Source of the DNA: Candidatus Gallimonas merdae | GTDB lineage: Bacteria; Bacillota; Clostridia; Christensenellales; Borkfalkiaceae | Direction of reading: 5' to 3' | DNA: 64,000 bases | Assembly (NCBI GenBank): GCA_904419525.1 | Contig: CAJFRT010000001.1 | Location: 90,518 to 154,517, forward strand | Shown here: positions 10,764 to 21,183 of the stretch, one piece after another | Position numbering within the stretch: position 1 is the first letter of the stretch | Layout of the letters: the number at the start of each line of letters is the position of its first letter | Notes under the pieces: model-generated | Database searches by the model: none | What the model was told of the DNA's origin: nothing | The model's input: the letters and a program-made list of their open reading frames with translations, nothing else | Position numbers and translations under genes: made by a program

Positions 10764-13181
10764 TTACTTCTGTTCGGGCGTGTGCCACTTCCAGTTCTGG
10801 ATCTCGGGCAGATCTTCGCCGTACTCTGCAATGTAGTTGCGGTGCTCGACGAGTTTGTCGTTCATCATCTGCACAAGGAACGTACCCTTGTTGCCCAGCT
10901 GCGGCAGGCTCATCATCGCCTCGCGCACCAGATGGAACCGGTCAATGTGGTTCTGCACACGCATATCAAAACCGGTCGTGATCGTGCCCTCTTCCATATA
11001 ACCGAACACCTTGATGTTGCGGTTGTGGCGGGTGTACGTGAGTTCATGAATGAGCTTGGGATAGCCGTGATAGACAAAGATGACGGGCTTGTCCTTGGTG
11101 AAGATCGCGTCGAATGCATCGTCTCTCAGCCCGTGCGGGTGATTTTCGTGCGAATCGAGCTTCATCAGATCGACCACGTTGACAAAGCGAATCTTGAGAT
11201 CGGGCATATAATCGCGCAGAATGGTCGTTGCCGCAAGTGCCTCGACCGTGGGCGTATCGCCGCAGCATGCCATGACAAGATCGGGCTCCTCGCCCGCGTC
11301 GTTGGACGCCCACGGCCAGACGCCGATCCCCTGCGTGCAGTGCTTGACTGCCTGTTCCATCGTCAGCCACTGATACGTCGGATGCTTGCTCGCAACGATG
11401 ACGTTGATATATCCCTTGCTCTTGACGCAGTGGTCAAAGCAGGACAGCAGGCAGTTCGCATCCGGCGGAAGGTAGCAGCGCACCACATCCGATTTCTTTG
11501 TGGAAACATGATCGAGGAATCCGGGATCCTGATGCGTGAACCCGTTGTGATCCTGCTGCCAGACATTGGACGTAAGAATGAGGTTGAGCGAGGAGATGTC
11601 CTGTCTCCAGGGCAGCTCGTTGGTGACTTTCAGCCATTTTGCGTGCTGGGACACCATGGAATCGACGACACGGATAAACGATTCATAGGAAGCAAAGAAC
11701 CCGTGACGCCCCGTGAGAATATATCCTTCAAGCCAGCCCTCGCACATGTGCTCGGACAGATAAGCATCCATGATCCTTCCCTGCGGCGCAACGTTGTCGT
11801 CCTCGACATACACGCAGTCCTCGGGCGAAGCCTTGTCGTAGATCTTGCCCTCAAACGGGCGGGACGACGCTTCAAATGCGGCGTACATACGGTTGGACAT
11901 CGTTTCATCGGGACCGAACATGCGGAAGTTGCGGCTTGCCTCGTTGAGTTTCAGAACGTCGCGGATATAATAGCCGAGCTCCAGCATATCCTGCGCTTTG
12001 ACCGTTCCGGGCGCGTCCATCTTGACCCCGTACTTGGTGAAATCGGGCAGACGCAGATCCTTGAGGAGCTTCCCGCCGTTGGCGTGCGGATTGGCGGAAA
12101 TGCGACGGTCTCCCGTAGGAGCAAGCGCGCGCAGCTCCGGTTTCAGCCTGTAATCTTCCGTGAAAAGCTCCTCCGGTTTATAGGAGAGCAGCCACTCTTT
12201 GAGAAGTTCCAGGTGCTCCGGCTTGTCCATCGTGATCGGGACCTGATGGGCGCGGTAGCTGCCCTCGATGTGCTTGCCGTCCACGACCTTGGGCCCCGTC
12301 CAGCCCTTGGGCGTACGCAGAACGATCATCGGCCAGAACGGGCGCTGCGTGTTGCCCTCCGTGCGCGCCTTTCTCTGGATCTCCTTGATCTCCTTGATGC
12401 ACTTATCCAGCGTCTCCGCCATCTTCTTGTGCATCGTCATGGGGTCATCGCCTTCCACAAAGTAGGGCTTATATCCGCAGCCATGGAAGAAGCTTCTGAC
12501 CTCATCCTTGGAAATACGTGCAAAGACGGTCGGGTTGTTGATCTTGAACCCGTTCAGGTGCAGAATGGGAAGCACCGCGCCGTCGGTCACAGGGTTGAGG
12601 AATTTGTTGGAATGCCATGCGGTCGCAAGAGGCCCCGTTTCCGCTTCGCCGTCGCCCACGATGACCGCAGCAACGAGATCCGGATTGTCAAACACTGCGC
12701 CGTAGGCATGTGCGATGGAATAACCGAGCTCGCCGCCTTCATTGATGGAACCGGGCGTCTCCGGCGCAACGTGCGAGGAAATACCGCCGGGGAAAGAGAA
12801 CTGCTTGCACAGCTTCGTCATACCTGCTTCGTCTTCGGAGACATTGGGATACACTTCGCTGTACGTCCCCTCGAGATAGGAGTTTGCGACAAAGAAGTTG
12901 CCGCCGTGTCCGGGGCCGGAAAGCAGGATCAGATCAAGATCGAATTTCTTGATCACGCGGTTGAGATGCACATAGACAAAGTTCTGTCCGGGCACGGTCC
13001 CCCAATGTCCGACGATCTTCTTTTTGACCTGATCGCGCGTCAAAGGTTCGCGAAGAAGCGGATTCTTTAGCATATAGAGCTGCGCCGCCGCAAGATAATT
13101 TGCCGCACGCCAATACGCGTCCATCTTCTTCAGATACTCTTCCGTCAAAGGCTTCTTTTCGGGAATGATTTCGTTGCTCAT
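10764..13181 (-). CDS. xylulose-5-phosphate/fructose-6-phosphate phosphoketolase
   Basis: [60 protein letters not shown]. Confidence 0.95.
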   Translation of the reverse strand: MSNEIIPEKKPLTEEYLKKMDAYWRAANYLAAAQLYMLKNPLLREPLTRDQVKKKIVGHWGTVPGQNFVYVHLNRVIKKFDLDLILLSGPGHGGNFFVANSYLEGTYSEVYPNVSEDEAGMTKLCKQFSFPGGISSHVAPETPGSINEGGELGYSIAHAYGAVFDNPDLVAAVIVGDGEAETGPLATAWHSNKFLNPVTDGAVLPILHLNGFKINNPTVFARISKDEVRSFFHGCGYKPYFVEGDDPMTMHKKMAETLDKCIKEIKEIQRKARTEGNTQRPFWPMIVLRTPKGWTGPKVVDGKHIEGSYRAHQVPITMDKPEHLELLKEWLLSYKPEELFTEDYRLKPELRALAPTGDRRISANPHANGGKLLKDLRLPDFTKYGVKMDAPGTVKAQDMLELGYYIRDVLKLNEASRNFRMFGPDETMSNRMYAAFEASSRPFEGKIYDKASPEDCVYVEDDNVAPQGRIMDAYLSEHMCEGWLEGYILTGRHGFFASYESFIRVVDSMVSQHAKWLKVTNELPWRQDISSLNLILTSNVWQQDHNGFTHQDPGFLDHVSTKKSDVVRCYLPPDANCLLSCFDHCVKSKGYINVIVASKHPTYQWLTMEQAVKHCTQGIGVWPWASNDAGEEPDLVMACCGDTPTVEALAATTILRDYMPDLKIRFVNVVDLMKLDSHENHPHGLRDDAFDAIFTKDKPVIFVYHGYPKLIHELTYTRHNRNIKVFGYMEEGTITTGFDMRVQNHIDRFHLVREAMMSLPQLGNKGTFLVQMMNDKLVEHRNYIAEYGEDLPEIQNWKWHTPEQK

Positions 13182-13384
13182 GGATTCCTCCTGGTACTAT
13201 AGTTTTACGTCTCCCATTATATCCTATTGCATCGGGGTTGTCAATATCAGGAGCATAAAATCCGGTCAAGATTTTTTGAAGAGGCGTTTTTTTGCCATTT
13301 TTCAGAGCACCCCCTTCCGAAAAACAAGCAAAAAGGACGACTTCCGTCGTCCTCTTGCCCAAAAAATGCGGATTTTTGAAAGGG

Positions 13385-14305
13385 TCAGCTCAAAAATCCC
13401 TTGATAATCTGTTCTTCCGCTTCCTGCTCGGTAAGGCCGAGCGTCATAAGCTTCAGCAGCTGTTCGCCTGCGATTTTTCCGATCGCGGCCTCGTGAATGA
13501 GTTCCGCATCCACGTTGTTAGCGGCGAGCGCCGGGATCGCCACGACCTGCGCGTCGTCCATGATGATCGCATCGCACTCACTGTGCCCGTGGCACTTCCC
13601 GTTCCCGTCGATGCGCAGATAGAACTCCTGCCGCGAAGACTGCGCTGCGACCGACCTTGACACCACGTCCGCACCCGCGCCGTCGCCGTCCAGCGTCACG
13701 GAAAAGTCCGTCTTGGCATACTGCCTGCCGTGCGTGTAGATCTTTTCGCGAATGACGAGCTCCGCATTTGCCGCGAGCCGTGCACGCGTCGTGCGGGCCG
13801 TGGAATCGATCCCCTTGATCTGCGTCGTCTCCATTTCAAGGCGCGCGCCCTCATCAAGGCGGATGTCCGTTGTCGGATTCATCACGTTCTCCCCGTTGCC
13901 GTCGCCCGCCGCATAATGTTTTTCAACATATCTGACTTTTGCATTCTTGCCGACATGGAAGGTGTGGATCCCGCTGTGCTCGCTCGTCGCCTGCCCGCAG
14001 TTGTGGATCCCGCAGCCGGCTATGATGAGCACGTCCGCGCCATCTTCCACATAGAAATCATTGTAGACCGTTTCCCGGTAATCCGTTTGGGTGATGACGA
14101 CGGGAATGTGCACGCTCTCGCCCTGCGTCTCCTTAGAAATAAAGATGTCGATCCCCGCTTTTCCGTCCTTGCGGGCCTCGATGCGGATATGCGGCGTGCT
14201 CCGCCGGCCGTCCGCCTCGCCGTTTTTCCTGATGTTATAGGCGCCATCCGGCACCTTATGCAGATCCGCGATCTGCATCAAAAGCATTTTTTCAAGTTCG
14301 TCCAT
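13385..14305 (-). CDS. short SufB/SufD-family Fe-S cluster scaffold protein
   Basis: DVLIIAGCGIHNCG, VAIPALAANNVDAELIHEAAIGKIAGEQLLKLMTLGLTEQEAEEQIIKGFL; 306 aa. Confidence 0.85.
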   Translation of the reverse strand: MDELEKMLLMQIADLHKVPDGAYNIRKNGEADGRRSTPHIRIEARKDGKAGIDIFISKETQGESVHIPVVITQTDYRETVYNDFYVEDGADVLIIAGCGIHNCGQATSEHSGIHTFHVGKNAKVRYVEKHYAAGDGNGENVMNPTTDIRLDEGARLEMETTQIKGIDSTARTTRARLAANAELVIREKIYTHGRQYAKTDFSVTLDGDGAGADVVSRSVAAQSSRQEFYLRIDGNGKCHGHSECDAIIMDDAQVVAIPALAANNVDAELIHEAAIGKIAGEQLLKLMTLGLTEQEAEEQIIKGFLS

Positions 14306-14410
14306 AAAAAACCTCCTCACATGAGATCCGTCTGCGCCGCAGAAAATTTCACGTGATGACGGGAAACCCGCTGATCAATCAGAATAAAACAAACCGCCCG
14401 GAAAACCCGG

Positions 14411-15124
14411 TCAGTTCTGCAGGGCCGGGCAGATCCTGCCGGCCAGAAGGTTGGGCAATACCTCCTCTTTGGAGCCGACTTTCGTCACCTTTCCGTTTGC
14501 GATGACGATAATTTTATCTGCAATATTCAGAATACGCTCCTGATGGGAAATGATGAGGATACTCCCCTTTGTGCGCTCGTGCATCTTCTCAAACACAGAG
14601 ATGAGATTCTGGAAACTCCAGAGATCGATCCCCGCTTCCGGCTCATCAAAGACAGAAAGCGCCGTCCCGCGGGCGAGCACCGTTGCGATCTCGATCCGCT
14701 TGAGCTCGCCGCCCGAAAGAGACGCATTGACCTCCCTGTCAATGTAATCCCGCGCACACAGTCCGACCTCGGAGAGATAATTGCACGCCTCGCTCACCGT
14801 GATCTTTCTGCCCGCCGCAAGGGAAACAAGGTCTTTGACTGTCAGACCTTTGAAGCGGACAGGCTGCTGGAAAGCATAGGAAATTCCCTTTCTGGCGCGT
14901 TCCGTGACGGAAAGATCCGTAATATCTTCGCCGTCCAGCAGGATCTTTCCCTGCGTGGGCCTGATGATCCCGGCGATCAGTTTGGCAAGCGTGGATTTTC
15001 CGCTGCCGTTCGGGCCCGTGATCGCAACAAACCGTTCGCTCACCGTAAGCGAGACGTCGTCGAGAATTTCTTTATTTGCATCGCCGTCGGTAGCGGCAAA
15101 GCTGACATGTTGTAATTCAAGCAT
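14411..15124 (-). CDS. sufC: SufC-like ABC ATPase
   Basis: GPNGSGKSTLAKLI Walker A, LSGGELKRIEIATVLAR signature, FDEPEAGIDLWSF. Confidence 0.88.
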   Translation of the reverse strand: MLELQHVSFAATDGDANKEILDDVSLTVSERFVAITGPNGSGKSTLAKLIAGIIRPTQGKILLDGEDITDLSVTERARKGISYAFQQPVRFKGLTVKDLVSLAAGRKITVSEACNYLSEVGLCARDYIDREVNASLSGGELKRIEIATVLARGTALSVFDEPEAGIDLWSFQNLISVFEKMHERTKGSILIISHQERILNIADKIIVIANGKVTKVGSKEEVLPNLLAGRICPALQN

Positions 15125-15215
15125 AAATATAACTCCGTTTCGCGCGCCATTATATCACAGAATGCGCAAAAAGTCCATCAAATTTGTATCCCTGCTTTTT
15201 CTTCTTCTTTCACAA

Positions 15216-15241
15216 AAAAGAGGGAGTCCGGCTCCCTCTTT
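15216..15241 (-). terminator. hairpin downstream of 15242..16768
   Basis: aagagggagtccggctccctctttt. Confidence 0.6.
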
Positions 15242-16768
15242 TCACGGATTGTTCTTTCTGTCATTTTCAGAATCAAATAAATCGATATGGCCTTCCTGTG
15301 CCATGCCGCGTCCGAGCTGTTCCGCAAGGAATTTTCGGTTTCGTCTCTGCACATGCACAGCCACGATGACGATGACGACCGCTATCAGGAGCACGACACC
15401 GAGCAGGATCAAAGCGGTGACGATCGTCGGAGTAATGGTGTCATACGGATCATAGGGAACAAACGTGTTTATGCTCTGCCGGATCGTAAAAGAAAGGTCC
15501 CCCATCGGAAGAGAATCCTTCGTAAAAATATAAACGCCGTTTTGCTCGGTAAACTGCAAGGTGCTGTTTGACAGATAATATGGTGTCACAACACGAATAG
15601 TGATCGACCCGAAATCCGCCCAATACAATGCCGGCGTAAGAAAATAGTCGTAGGTATAATCCGGAACAGTTCCCTCGATCCCCGGATAGAGAGGAGCCGT
15701 GACCGTATTGGTGAGCGTTCCTCCGGCCGGGACGGTCAAAGAATATTCGCACCACAGCATCAGATAATCGAGAAGCGGAAGATCATCGGACAAAAAGAGC
15801 GCTCCGCTTTCCCCGCTCGTGAGCATGGCAACCACGGCATTGTACCAGTCCAACTGACTTACGCCGCCGTATTCATTCTCTTCATCCGGCCGGAATTCCT
15901 CTACAAAATCGAAAAAATTCTGTGTCTTTTCCGTCAGGACAGATACCCACCCGCCATTGGCTTCCTCCGAATACCCGCCCCAGCCGACACATAACTTGGT
16001 CTGGATATCGGGCGAGCTAAGCTGCTCTCCGACAGCGTAAAATGTTACTTCCCGCGTCTCCCCCGCAGACAGGTATGCATAGGCGATCCCTCTTCCGTCG
16101 TTCGTGGTTCCCGTGATCCCGCTCTCACAGATGACCTGTGTTTTACGGGGATTGCAGTCATAGATGAAACAGAACGTATAGGAATCGGCATCTTTAGGGG
16201 CAGTGACGGTATACGAATAACGCGTCACGTCCTGCTGCCCGTATGATCCCTCGTCTGTCAGCGTATCGGAAGGAAGACTGTTGACAAGATCATACTGATC
16301 AAACCGGAAACCACGATTTCCGGAATAGGTATGGCGGAACGTGATATCCGCGTCCCGAACCTCTCCGTCTTGTGTCAGAGTCACGGAGTAAGCATCCGCA
16401 CCCGGAAGCGCTGCCCCGTTTTCCTGATAGACATCATAATAATCGGGCCGGAACCCCACGGGAAAGAAAAGTGTAAGAGTTACGTCCTGCTCGGTAGGAT
16501 TGTACAATTCATACTCCGCCGTCACCCGGGAGTCATATTTTTCCATGGACATCAGCGGAAGATCGGGGATCCGGAATGTAAGTGTTTCGTGCAGGACTTC
16601 AATGGGGCAATCTCCCCCGTCATAGACGGCAACGATGCCGGAGCCGTCCGTCCCCGTCCAGTATGCGGGCGCAGAATTGGCGGACGCCTCCGTCCGTCCT
16701 GCAAACAGAGACAGACCACCCGCGGTCACAGGCAATGCAAGCAGCATTGCGCCTATCCTGTTTTTCAT
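15242..16768 (-). CDS. secreted/membrane-anchored protein of unknown function
   Basis: N-terminal signal peptide, long extracellular region, C-terminal TM (TPTIVTALILLGVVLLIAVVIVIVAV); overlaps histidine kinase gene by 4 bp. Confidence 0.7.
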   Translation of the reverse strand: MKNRIGAMLLALPVTAGGLSLFAGRTEASANSAPAYWTGTDGSGIVAVYDGGDCPIEVLHETLTFRIPDLPLMSMEKYDSRVTAEYELYNPTEQDVTLTLFFPVGFRPDYYDVYQENGAALPGADAYSVTLTQDGEVRDADITFRHTYSGNRGFRFDQYDLVNSLPSDTLTDEGSYGQQDVTRYSYTVTAPKDADSYTFCFIYDCNPRKTQVICESGITGTTNDGRGIAYAYLSAGETREVTFYAVGEQLSSPDIQTKLCVGWGGYSEEANGGWVSVLTEKTQNFFDFVEEFRPDEENEYGGVSQLDWYNAVVAMLTSGESGALFLSDDLPLLDYLMLWCEYSLTVPAGGTLTNTVTAPLYPGIEGTVPDYTYDYFLTPALYWADFGSITIRVVTPYYLSNSTLQFTEQNGVYIFTKDSLPMGDLSFTIRQSINTFVPYDPYDTITPTIVTALILLGVVLLIAVVIVIVAVHVQRRNRKFLAEQLGRGMAQEGHIDLFDSENDRKNNP

Positions 16769-18237
16769 GCCTCCTCCTTGCCGCGGCGCATGCTGCGGCG
16801 TTCGCCGTCTCTTTCGGACTCTCCCGGCTGGGGAAACTCCGCCCAGAAACAGCTTCCTTTTCCGGGCTCGGATATGACGCCGAACGGACAGTCATATCTT
16901 AAAAGAATGTTCTTGACGATAGAGAGTCCGAGCCCCGTTCCGCTGACGGGACGCTTGTGAGAAGCGCCCGACCGATAATATCTGTCCCAGATGGTATCCA
17001 GCTCCTCGGCCGGAATTCCCTTTCCTGTGTCGATCACTTCAAAACGCGCCTTGTCGCCCTTCTTATACAGCCTGACGCGTACACGCTTGTCTTCGCCCGT
17101 ATAGTTGACGGCATTGCCGATCAGATTGTAAAATACCTGCGCGATACGTTCCTTGTTCCCTTCTGTACAGAGTCCGTCCTCTACGTCCGTCTCGATCACA
17201 TATCCGCCCGTTTCGCGCAGATAAAGAAAACGCTCTGTGACCGAACGGACCTCATCGGAAAGATCGAACACCGTATGTTTTTCGTCCACGTCGACCCCGG
17301 CGCGCAGTTTGGAAAGATCGAGAAGATCGCTGACAAGCATGGTGAGACGATCGCATTCATCGATGATGACTTTTGCATGCGCGTCCCGCTTCTGCTTGTT
17401 CTCACCCGAAATTTCGCGGATCATGGACGCATAGGCCTTGATCATCGTAAGCGGCGTCTTGAAATCATGCGAGACATTGGCAATCAGCTCTTTCTGCATG
17501 GTGTCCGCTTTGGCGATCTCAGAACGGGCATGATCGAGGGCGTCTGAAAGCTCACGGATCTCCGCGCAGAAATAATCCTTGCGGAATCGGATCTCGTAAT
17601 TCCCCCGTGCAAGCTCCTGAGCCCGTGTCGTCACTTCGGTGACGGGACGCGTGATGAAGGACGCGACAAAGCCGCTCACAACAAACGCCAGCACCACCGC
17701 AACAAGCGCCGTAATGACAGACAACCACCGAAGTCCCGTTTCCAGATCGAGATGCCCCTGCATGGAAGCGGACAGATACAAAAACGCAGGCCGTCCGTTC
17801 ACGGATGTTGCCCTTGCAAGCACAAGATTTCCTTCCTGCTCGGACACATAAAACGAGGCGGGCGAACCGGAATCGAGTTTTTCGCGCAGAACAGCTGCAA
17901 ATGCACTGTAATCGGTCTGGCCGGTAAAATCAAAGACGGGCTGGCCGTCCTCATAAAAAAGCGCAACCGTCAGGCCATAGTCGTTTGCAATGTCGATGAG
18001 TCTGCGTTCCAGCTGCACGGAACTTTGCGAGGCATTGATCTCCTGTGTCATGCGCTCCCCTGCGTCCTCAAGCATATTGAGCGTATTTTCACGGTACTGG
18101 CGGACGACAAGCGCGTTCTGAACGAGGACAAACACGACCACAACGAGCAGAGCAAACAGAGAAAAAGCGAACCACAAAATGAGGCTCAGGCTTCTGCCTG
18201 CCCTCTCCCGCTTTTTTCTCTTTACACGTTCCGCCAT
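16765..18237 (-). CDS. HAMP-domain sensor histidine kinase
   Basis: ANVSHDFKTPLTMIKAYASMIREISGE H-box, NLIGNAVNYTGEDK, DTGKGIPAEE, GTGLGLSIVKNIL. Confidence 0.93.
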   Translation of the reverse strand: MAERVKRKKRERAGRSLSLILWFAFSLFALLVVVVFVLVQNALVVRQYRENTLNMLEDAGERMTQEINASQSSVQLERRLIDIANDYGLTVALFYEDGQPVFDFTGQTDYSAFAAVLREKLDSGSPASFYVSEQEGNLVLARATSVNGRPAFLYLSASMQGHLDLETGLRWLSVITALVAVVLAFVVSGFVASFITRPVTEVTTRAQELARGNYEIRFRKDYFCAEIRELSDALDHARSEIAKADTMQKELIANVSHDFKTPLTMIKAYASMIREISGENKQKRDAHAKVIIDECDRLTMLVSDLLDLSKLRAGVDVDEKHTVFDLSDEVRSVTERFLYLRETGGYVIETDVEDGLCTEGNKERIAQVFYNLIGNAVNYTGEDKRVRVRLYKKGDKARFEVIDTGKGIPAEELDTIWDRYYRSGASHKRPVSGTGLGLSIVKNILLRYDCPFGVISEPGKGSCFWAEFPQPGESERDGERRSMRRGKEEA

Positions 18238-18261
18238 ACCGCAGTCCGCGTCCTCCCAAAA

Positions 18262-18930
18262 TTACGCCTCGAACTTATATCCCAGTCCCCGCAGCGTCAC
18301 AATAAATTTGCGGTAGTCCTTCAGATTTCCGCGAAGCATCTTGACGTGGGTATCCACCGTTCTGTCATCTCCGTAGAAATCGTAACCCCAGACTTTATTC
18401 AGAAGGCGTTCACGCGTGAGCGCCACGCCGTTGTTCTGCACAAAATAAAAAAGCAGTTCATACTCTTTCGGGGTAAGATCGGCCTTTTCGCCGTCGACCG
18501 TGACACTGCGTCCCGCCATGTCAATGTGGAGTCCCTCAAAATCGTACACCTGTCCGCTCAGTTCCCGCGAAGGCTTGCCGCGCTTCATCACAGCATGGAT
18601 CCGCGCCATCACTTCCTTGGGAGAGAACGGCTTGGTCACATAATCGTCCGAGCCGATCTCGAAACCGAAGAGCTTGTCGTACTCCTCGCCGCGCGCAGAA
18701 AGCATGATGACAGGCGTCTGCTTGAACTTCCGGATCTCTTTCACGGCGGAAAACCCGTCCAGACGCGGCATCATGACGTCCATCAGAATGACATCGTAAT
18801 CATTGTCACGGCACATTTTGACCGCTTCCATGCCATCGCAGGCCTCGTCCGCTTCGCCTCCCTCAAATTCGATGTATTCGCGGAGTACTGCACGGATCAT
18901 TTCCTCATCATCTACGATCAATATCTTCAT
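18262..18930 (-). CDS. OmpR/PhoB-family response regulator
   Basis: ILIVDDEEMIRAVL, VILMDVMMPRLDG, winged helix LTPKEYELLFYFVQNNGVALTRERLL. Confidence 0.93.
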   Translation of the reverse strand: MKILIVDDEEMIRAVLREYIEFEGGEADEACDGMEAVKMCRDNDYDVILMDVMMPRLDGFSAVKEIRKFKQTPVIMLSARGEEYDKLFGFEIGSDDYVTKPFSPKEVMARIHAVMKRGKPSRELSGQVYDFEGLHIDMAGRSVTVDGEKADLTPKEYELLFYFVQNNGVALTRERLLNKVWGYDFYGDDRTVDTHVKMLRGNLKDYRKFIVTLRGLGYKFEA

Positions 18931-18992
18931 GACTTCCTCCTATGTCTTTCAAAGAGTATATCGCCTTTCCTTTAATAACGCTTTATCATTGC

Positions 18993-19026
18993 GTGAAATT
19001 CACGTGAAAACGCTGTACAATTTCAC
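18993..19026. promoter_or_regulatory. inverted-repeat cluster (GTGAAAT, TTCACGTGAA, ATTTCAC) upstream of the response regulator gene
   Basis: gtgaaattcacgtgaaaacgctgtacaatttcac; TTCACGTGAA is a perfect palindrome. Confidence 0.4.
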
Positions 19027-19094
19027 TTTCTCAGTATACCACAAAAATGATAAATTGGCAACACGAATTTTTTATGAAATATGCGAACGAATGT

Positions 19095-19123
19095 TTGACT
19101 TTTCACATTCGGCGTGCTATACT
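19095..19123 (+). promoter_or_regulatory. promoter TTGACT-17-TATACT; -10 ends 6 bp before the ATG
   Basis: ttgact tttcacattcggcgtgc tatact. Confidence 0.6.
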
Positions 19124-19129
19124 TACGGC

Positions 19130-20377
19130 ATGATCTCTGAAGAAAAACTGAAAATCCTGACGGAAAGCGCAAAATACGACGTCTCCTGCTCCTCATCGGG
19201 CAGCGGAAGAAAAAATGCGGGCGGGATCGGCAACGGTCTGCCGGACGGCTGCTGTCATTCTTTCACGCCGGACGGACGCTGCGTATCGCTCCTTAAAATC
19301 CTGCTGAGCAATGACTGTGTTTTTGACTGCAGATACTGCATGAGCCGCCGCAGCTGCGACGTCCCGCGCGCGACCGCGTCTCCCGAAGAGATCTGTGAAC
19401 TCACCGTAGACTTTTACAAGCGCAATTACATCGAGGGGCTCTTTCTCTCTTCCGCCGTGCACATATCTCCCGATCATACCATGGAACAGCTTGTCCGAAC
19501 CGTCCGGCTTCTGCGCACAAAGTACCGTTTTTTTGGATACGTCCACGTAAAAGGGATCCCCAAAGCCGACCCGCTGCTCGTTACGGAAGCAGCAAAGTAT
19601 GCCGACCGGATGAGCTATAACATGGAACTTCCGAGCGAAGCAAGCCTGAAACTTCTTGCCCCGCAAAAGAGCAAAGAAAGCCTGCTGCTTCCGATGAAGC
19701 AACTGCAGAAAGAGCGCGCCGTCTTTCGGGCAGAGAAGCGGAAAGGCTCCTTTCTGCCGGCCGGACAGACGACACAGATGATCGTGGGAGCATCTCCGGA
19801 GCGCGACGGCCAGATCTTGCGCCTGACGGAAAGTCTGTACCGGGTAACGGGACTGAAACGCGTATACTACTCTTCGTACACCCCCGTCGTAAACGACTCC
19901 CTTCTGCCCGCCGTACAGAGTCCCGCCATGCGGGAACATCGGCTCTACCAGGCCGACTGGCTGCTCCGCTTTTACGGTTTCGACATCGAAGAGCTGGTCC
20001 CGGAAGATGAAAATCTGCCCCTCGATATTGACCCGAAATGTGCCTGGGCGCTAAGAAATCTGCACTTATTCCCCATAGAAGTCAACCGCGCACCACTCGA
20101 AATGCTTCTCAGGGTCCCCGGGATCGGAGGAAGGAGTGCACAGAAAATTCTTTCCGCACGCAGATATACCGCGCTGACGTTCGATCATCTCAAAAAAATG
20201 CGCGTCGTCCTGAAACGGGCGCGGCATTTTATTACGGCAAACGGAAAATTTTCCGGAGAAAAGAACGAGCTTGCCGTGCGCGGCCTGCTCACATCGGGCG
20301 AGACGGAAGAACCGGCCCGACAGCTCTCTTTTTTCGACAATCCGGCGGCGCTATCCGCACTCACGGGCGAACTATGA
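19130..20377 (+). CDS. putative DNA modification/repair radical SAM protein (TIGR03916-like)
   Basis: EKLKILTESAKYDVSCSSSGSGR, CVFDCRYCMSRRSCD (CxxxCxxC-type cluster), HhH-like GIGGRSAQKIL. Confidence 0.88.
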   Translation: MISEEKLKILTESAKYDVSCSSSGSGRKNAGGIGNGLPDGCCHSFTPDGRCVSLLKILLSNDCVFDCRYCMSRRSCDVPRATASPEEICELTVDFYKRNYIEGLFLSSAVHISPDHTMEQLVRTVRLLRTKYRFFGYVHVKGIPKADPLLVTEAAKYADRMSYNMELPSEASLKLLAPQKSKESLLLPMKQLQKERAVFRAEKRKGSFLPAGQTTQMIVGASPERDGQILRLTESLYRVTGLKRVYYSSYTPVVNDSLLPAVQSPAMREHRLYQADWLLRFYGFDIEELVPEDENLPLDIDPKCAWALRNLHLFPIEVNRAPLEMLLRVPGIGGRSAQKILSARRYTALTFDHLKKMRVVLKRARHFITANGKFSGEKNELAVRGLLTSGETEEPARQLSFFDNPAALSALTGEL

Positions 20378-21183
20378 TTTACTTTTTTGACGGCAGCAAA
20401 GATGCATTTTTAACCGCTTTTCTGCTCGCATACCGCGACGAAGACGCCCTGCTGACGACAGGGAACCATCAGCTTGCCCTCGGGCAAAAAAGCATTTTTG
20501 TGCGTGCAAACACCGAAAAAGCGCGCCGTTGTGCGGCGCGCCTGACCGAACTTGACGCTCGGTGCATGCACGATCTTTCTCTCCTCCTTCGCAGCGGTGA
20601 ACCGGAGCGCGGACAGATCGCATTCTGTTATTTCCGTCTGATTGCCGCCCGTCAGCGTCCCATCCGCGGAGAACTCGCCGAAGAAGCCGTGCTCCGTGCA
20701 AAAGAATGCATCAGACGGGTCACCTTTGAAGTACATCGGCTCAAAGGATTTGTCCGTTTTCTGGAATGTGCAAGCGGCGCGCTCTACGCCCCCATTTCCC
20801 CCGATCACGACATCTGTGACCTGCTTCTTCCCCACTTCCGCAGCCGCCTTCCCGAGATTCCGTTTGCGATCCACGATATCCGGCGGAGCAAAGCAGCCGT
20901 ATGGGACGGCGGTCACACATTTGTCGCCCCGCTCGAAAGGGCTGAAATTGTTCTATCCGTCAACGAAACGGGCTGGCAGGATCTGTGGCGGCAGTACTAT
21001 GCGAGCGTCAATATTCCATCGCGCAGGCGGCTGCGCCAGATGAAAGGCTATATGCCCGTCCGTTACTGGAAATTCATGCCCGAAAACCCTTCCGCCGCGA
21101 TCGGCGACCTCATTCGAGAGACGAACGCAGCTCTTTCAGGATCGCCAGATGCCGCTCCTCATCTTCGCGGATCGGTTCAATAA
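20374..21183 (+). CDS. TIGR03915-like partner protein (DUF4130-type putative DNA metabolism protein)
   Basis: MIYFFDGSKDAFLTAFLLAY start; overlaps the radical SAM gene stop (ATGA); contains GYMPVRYWKFMPE. Confidence 0.8.
   Translation: MIYFFDGSKDAFLTAFLLAYRDEDALLTTGNHQLALGQKSIFVRANTEKARRCAARLTELDARCMHDLSLLLRSGEPERGQIAFCYFRLIAARQRPIRGELAEEAVLRAKECIRRVTFEVHRLKGFVRFLECASGALYAPISPDHDICDLLLPHFRSRLPEIPFAIHDIRRSKAAVWDGGHTFVAPLERAEIVLSVNETGWQDLWRQYYASVNIPSRRRLRQMKGYMPVRYWKFMPENPSAAIGDLIRETNAALSGSPDAAPHLRGSVQ

Noticed and set aside
10653-13070. 805-aa plus-strand ORF opposite phosphoketolase
   Set aside because: Codon-aligned antisense shadow of a clearly conserved enzyme; low-complexity His/Arg/Val-rich translation
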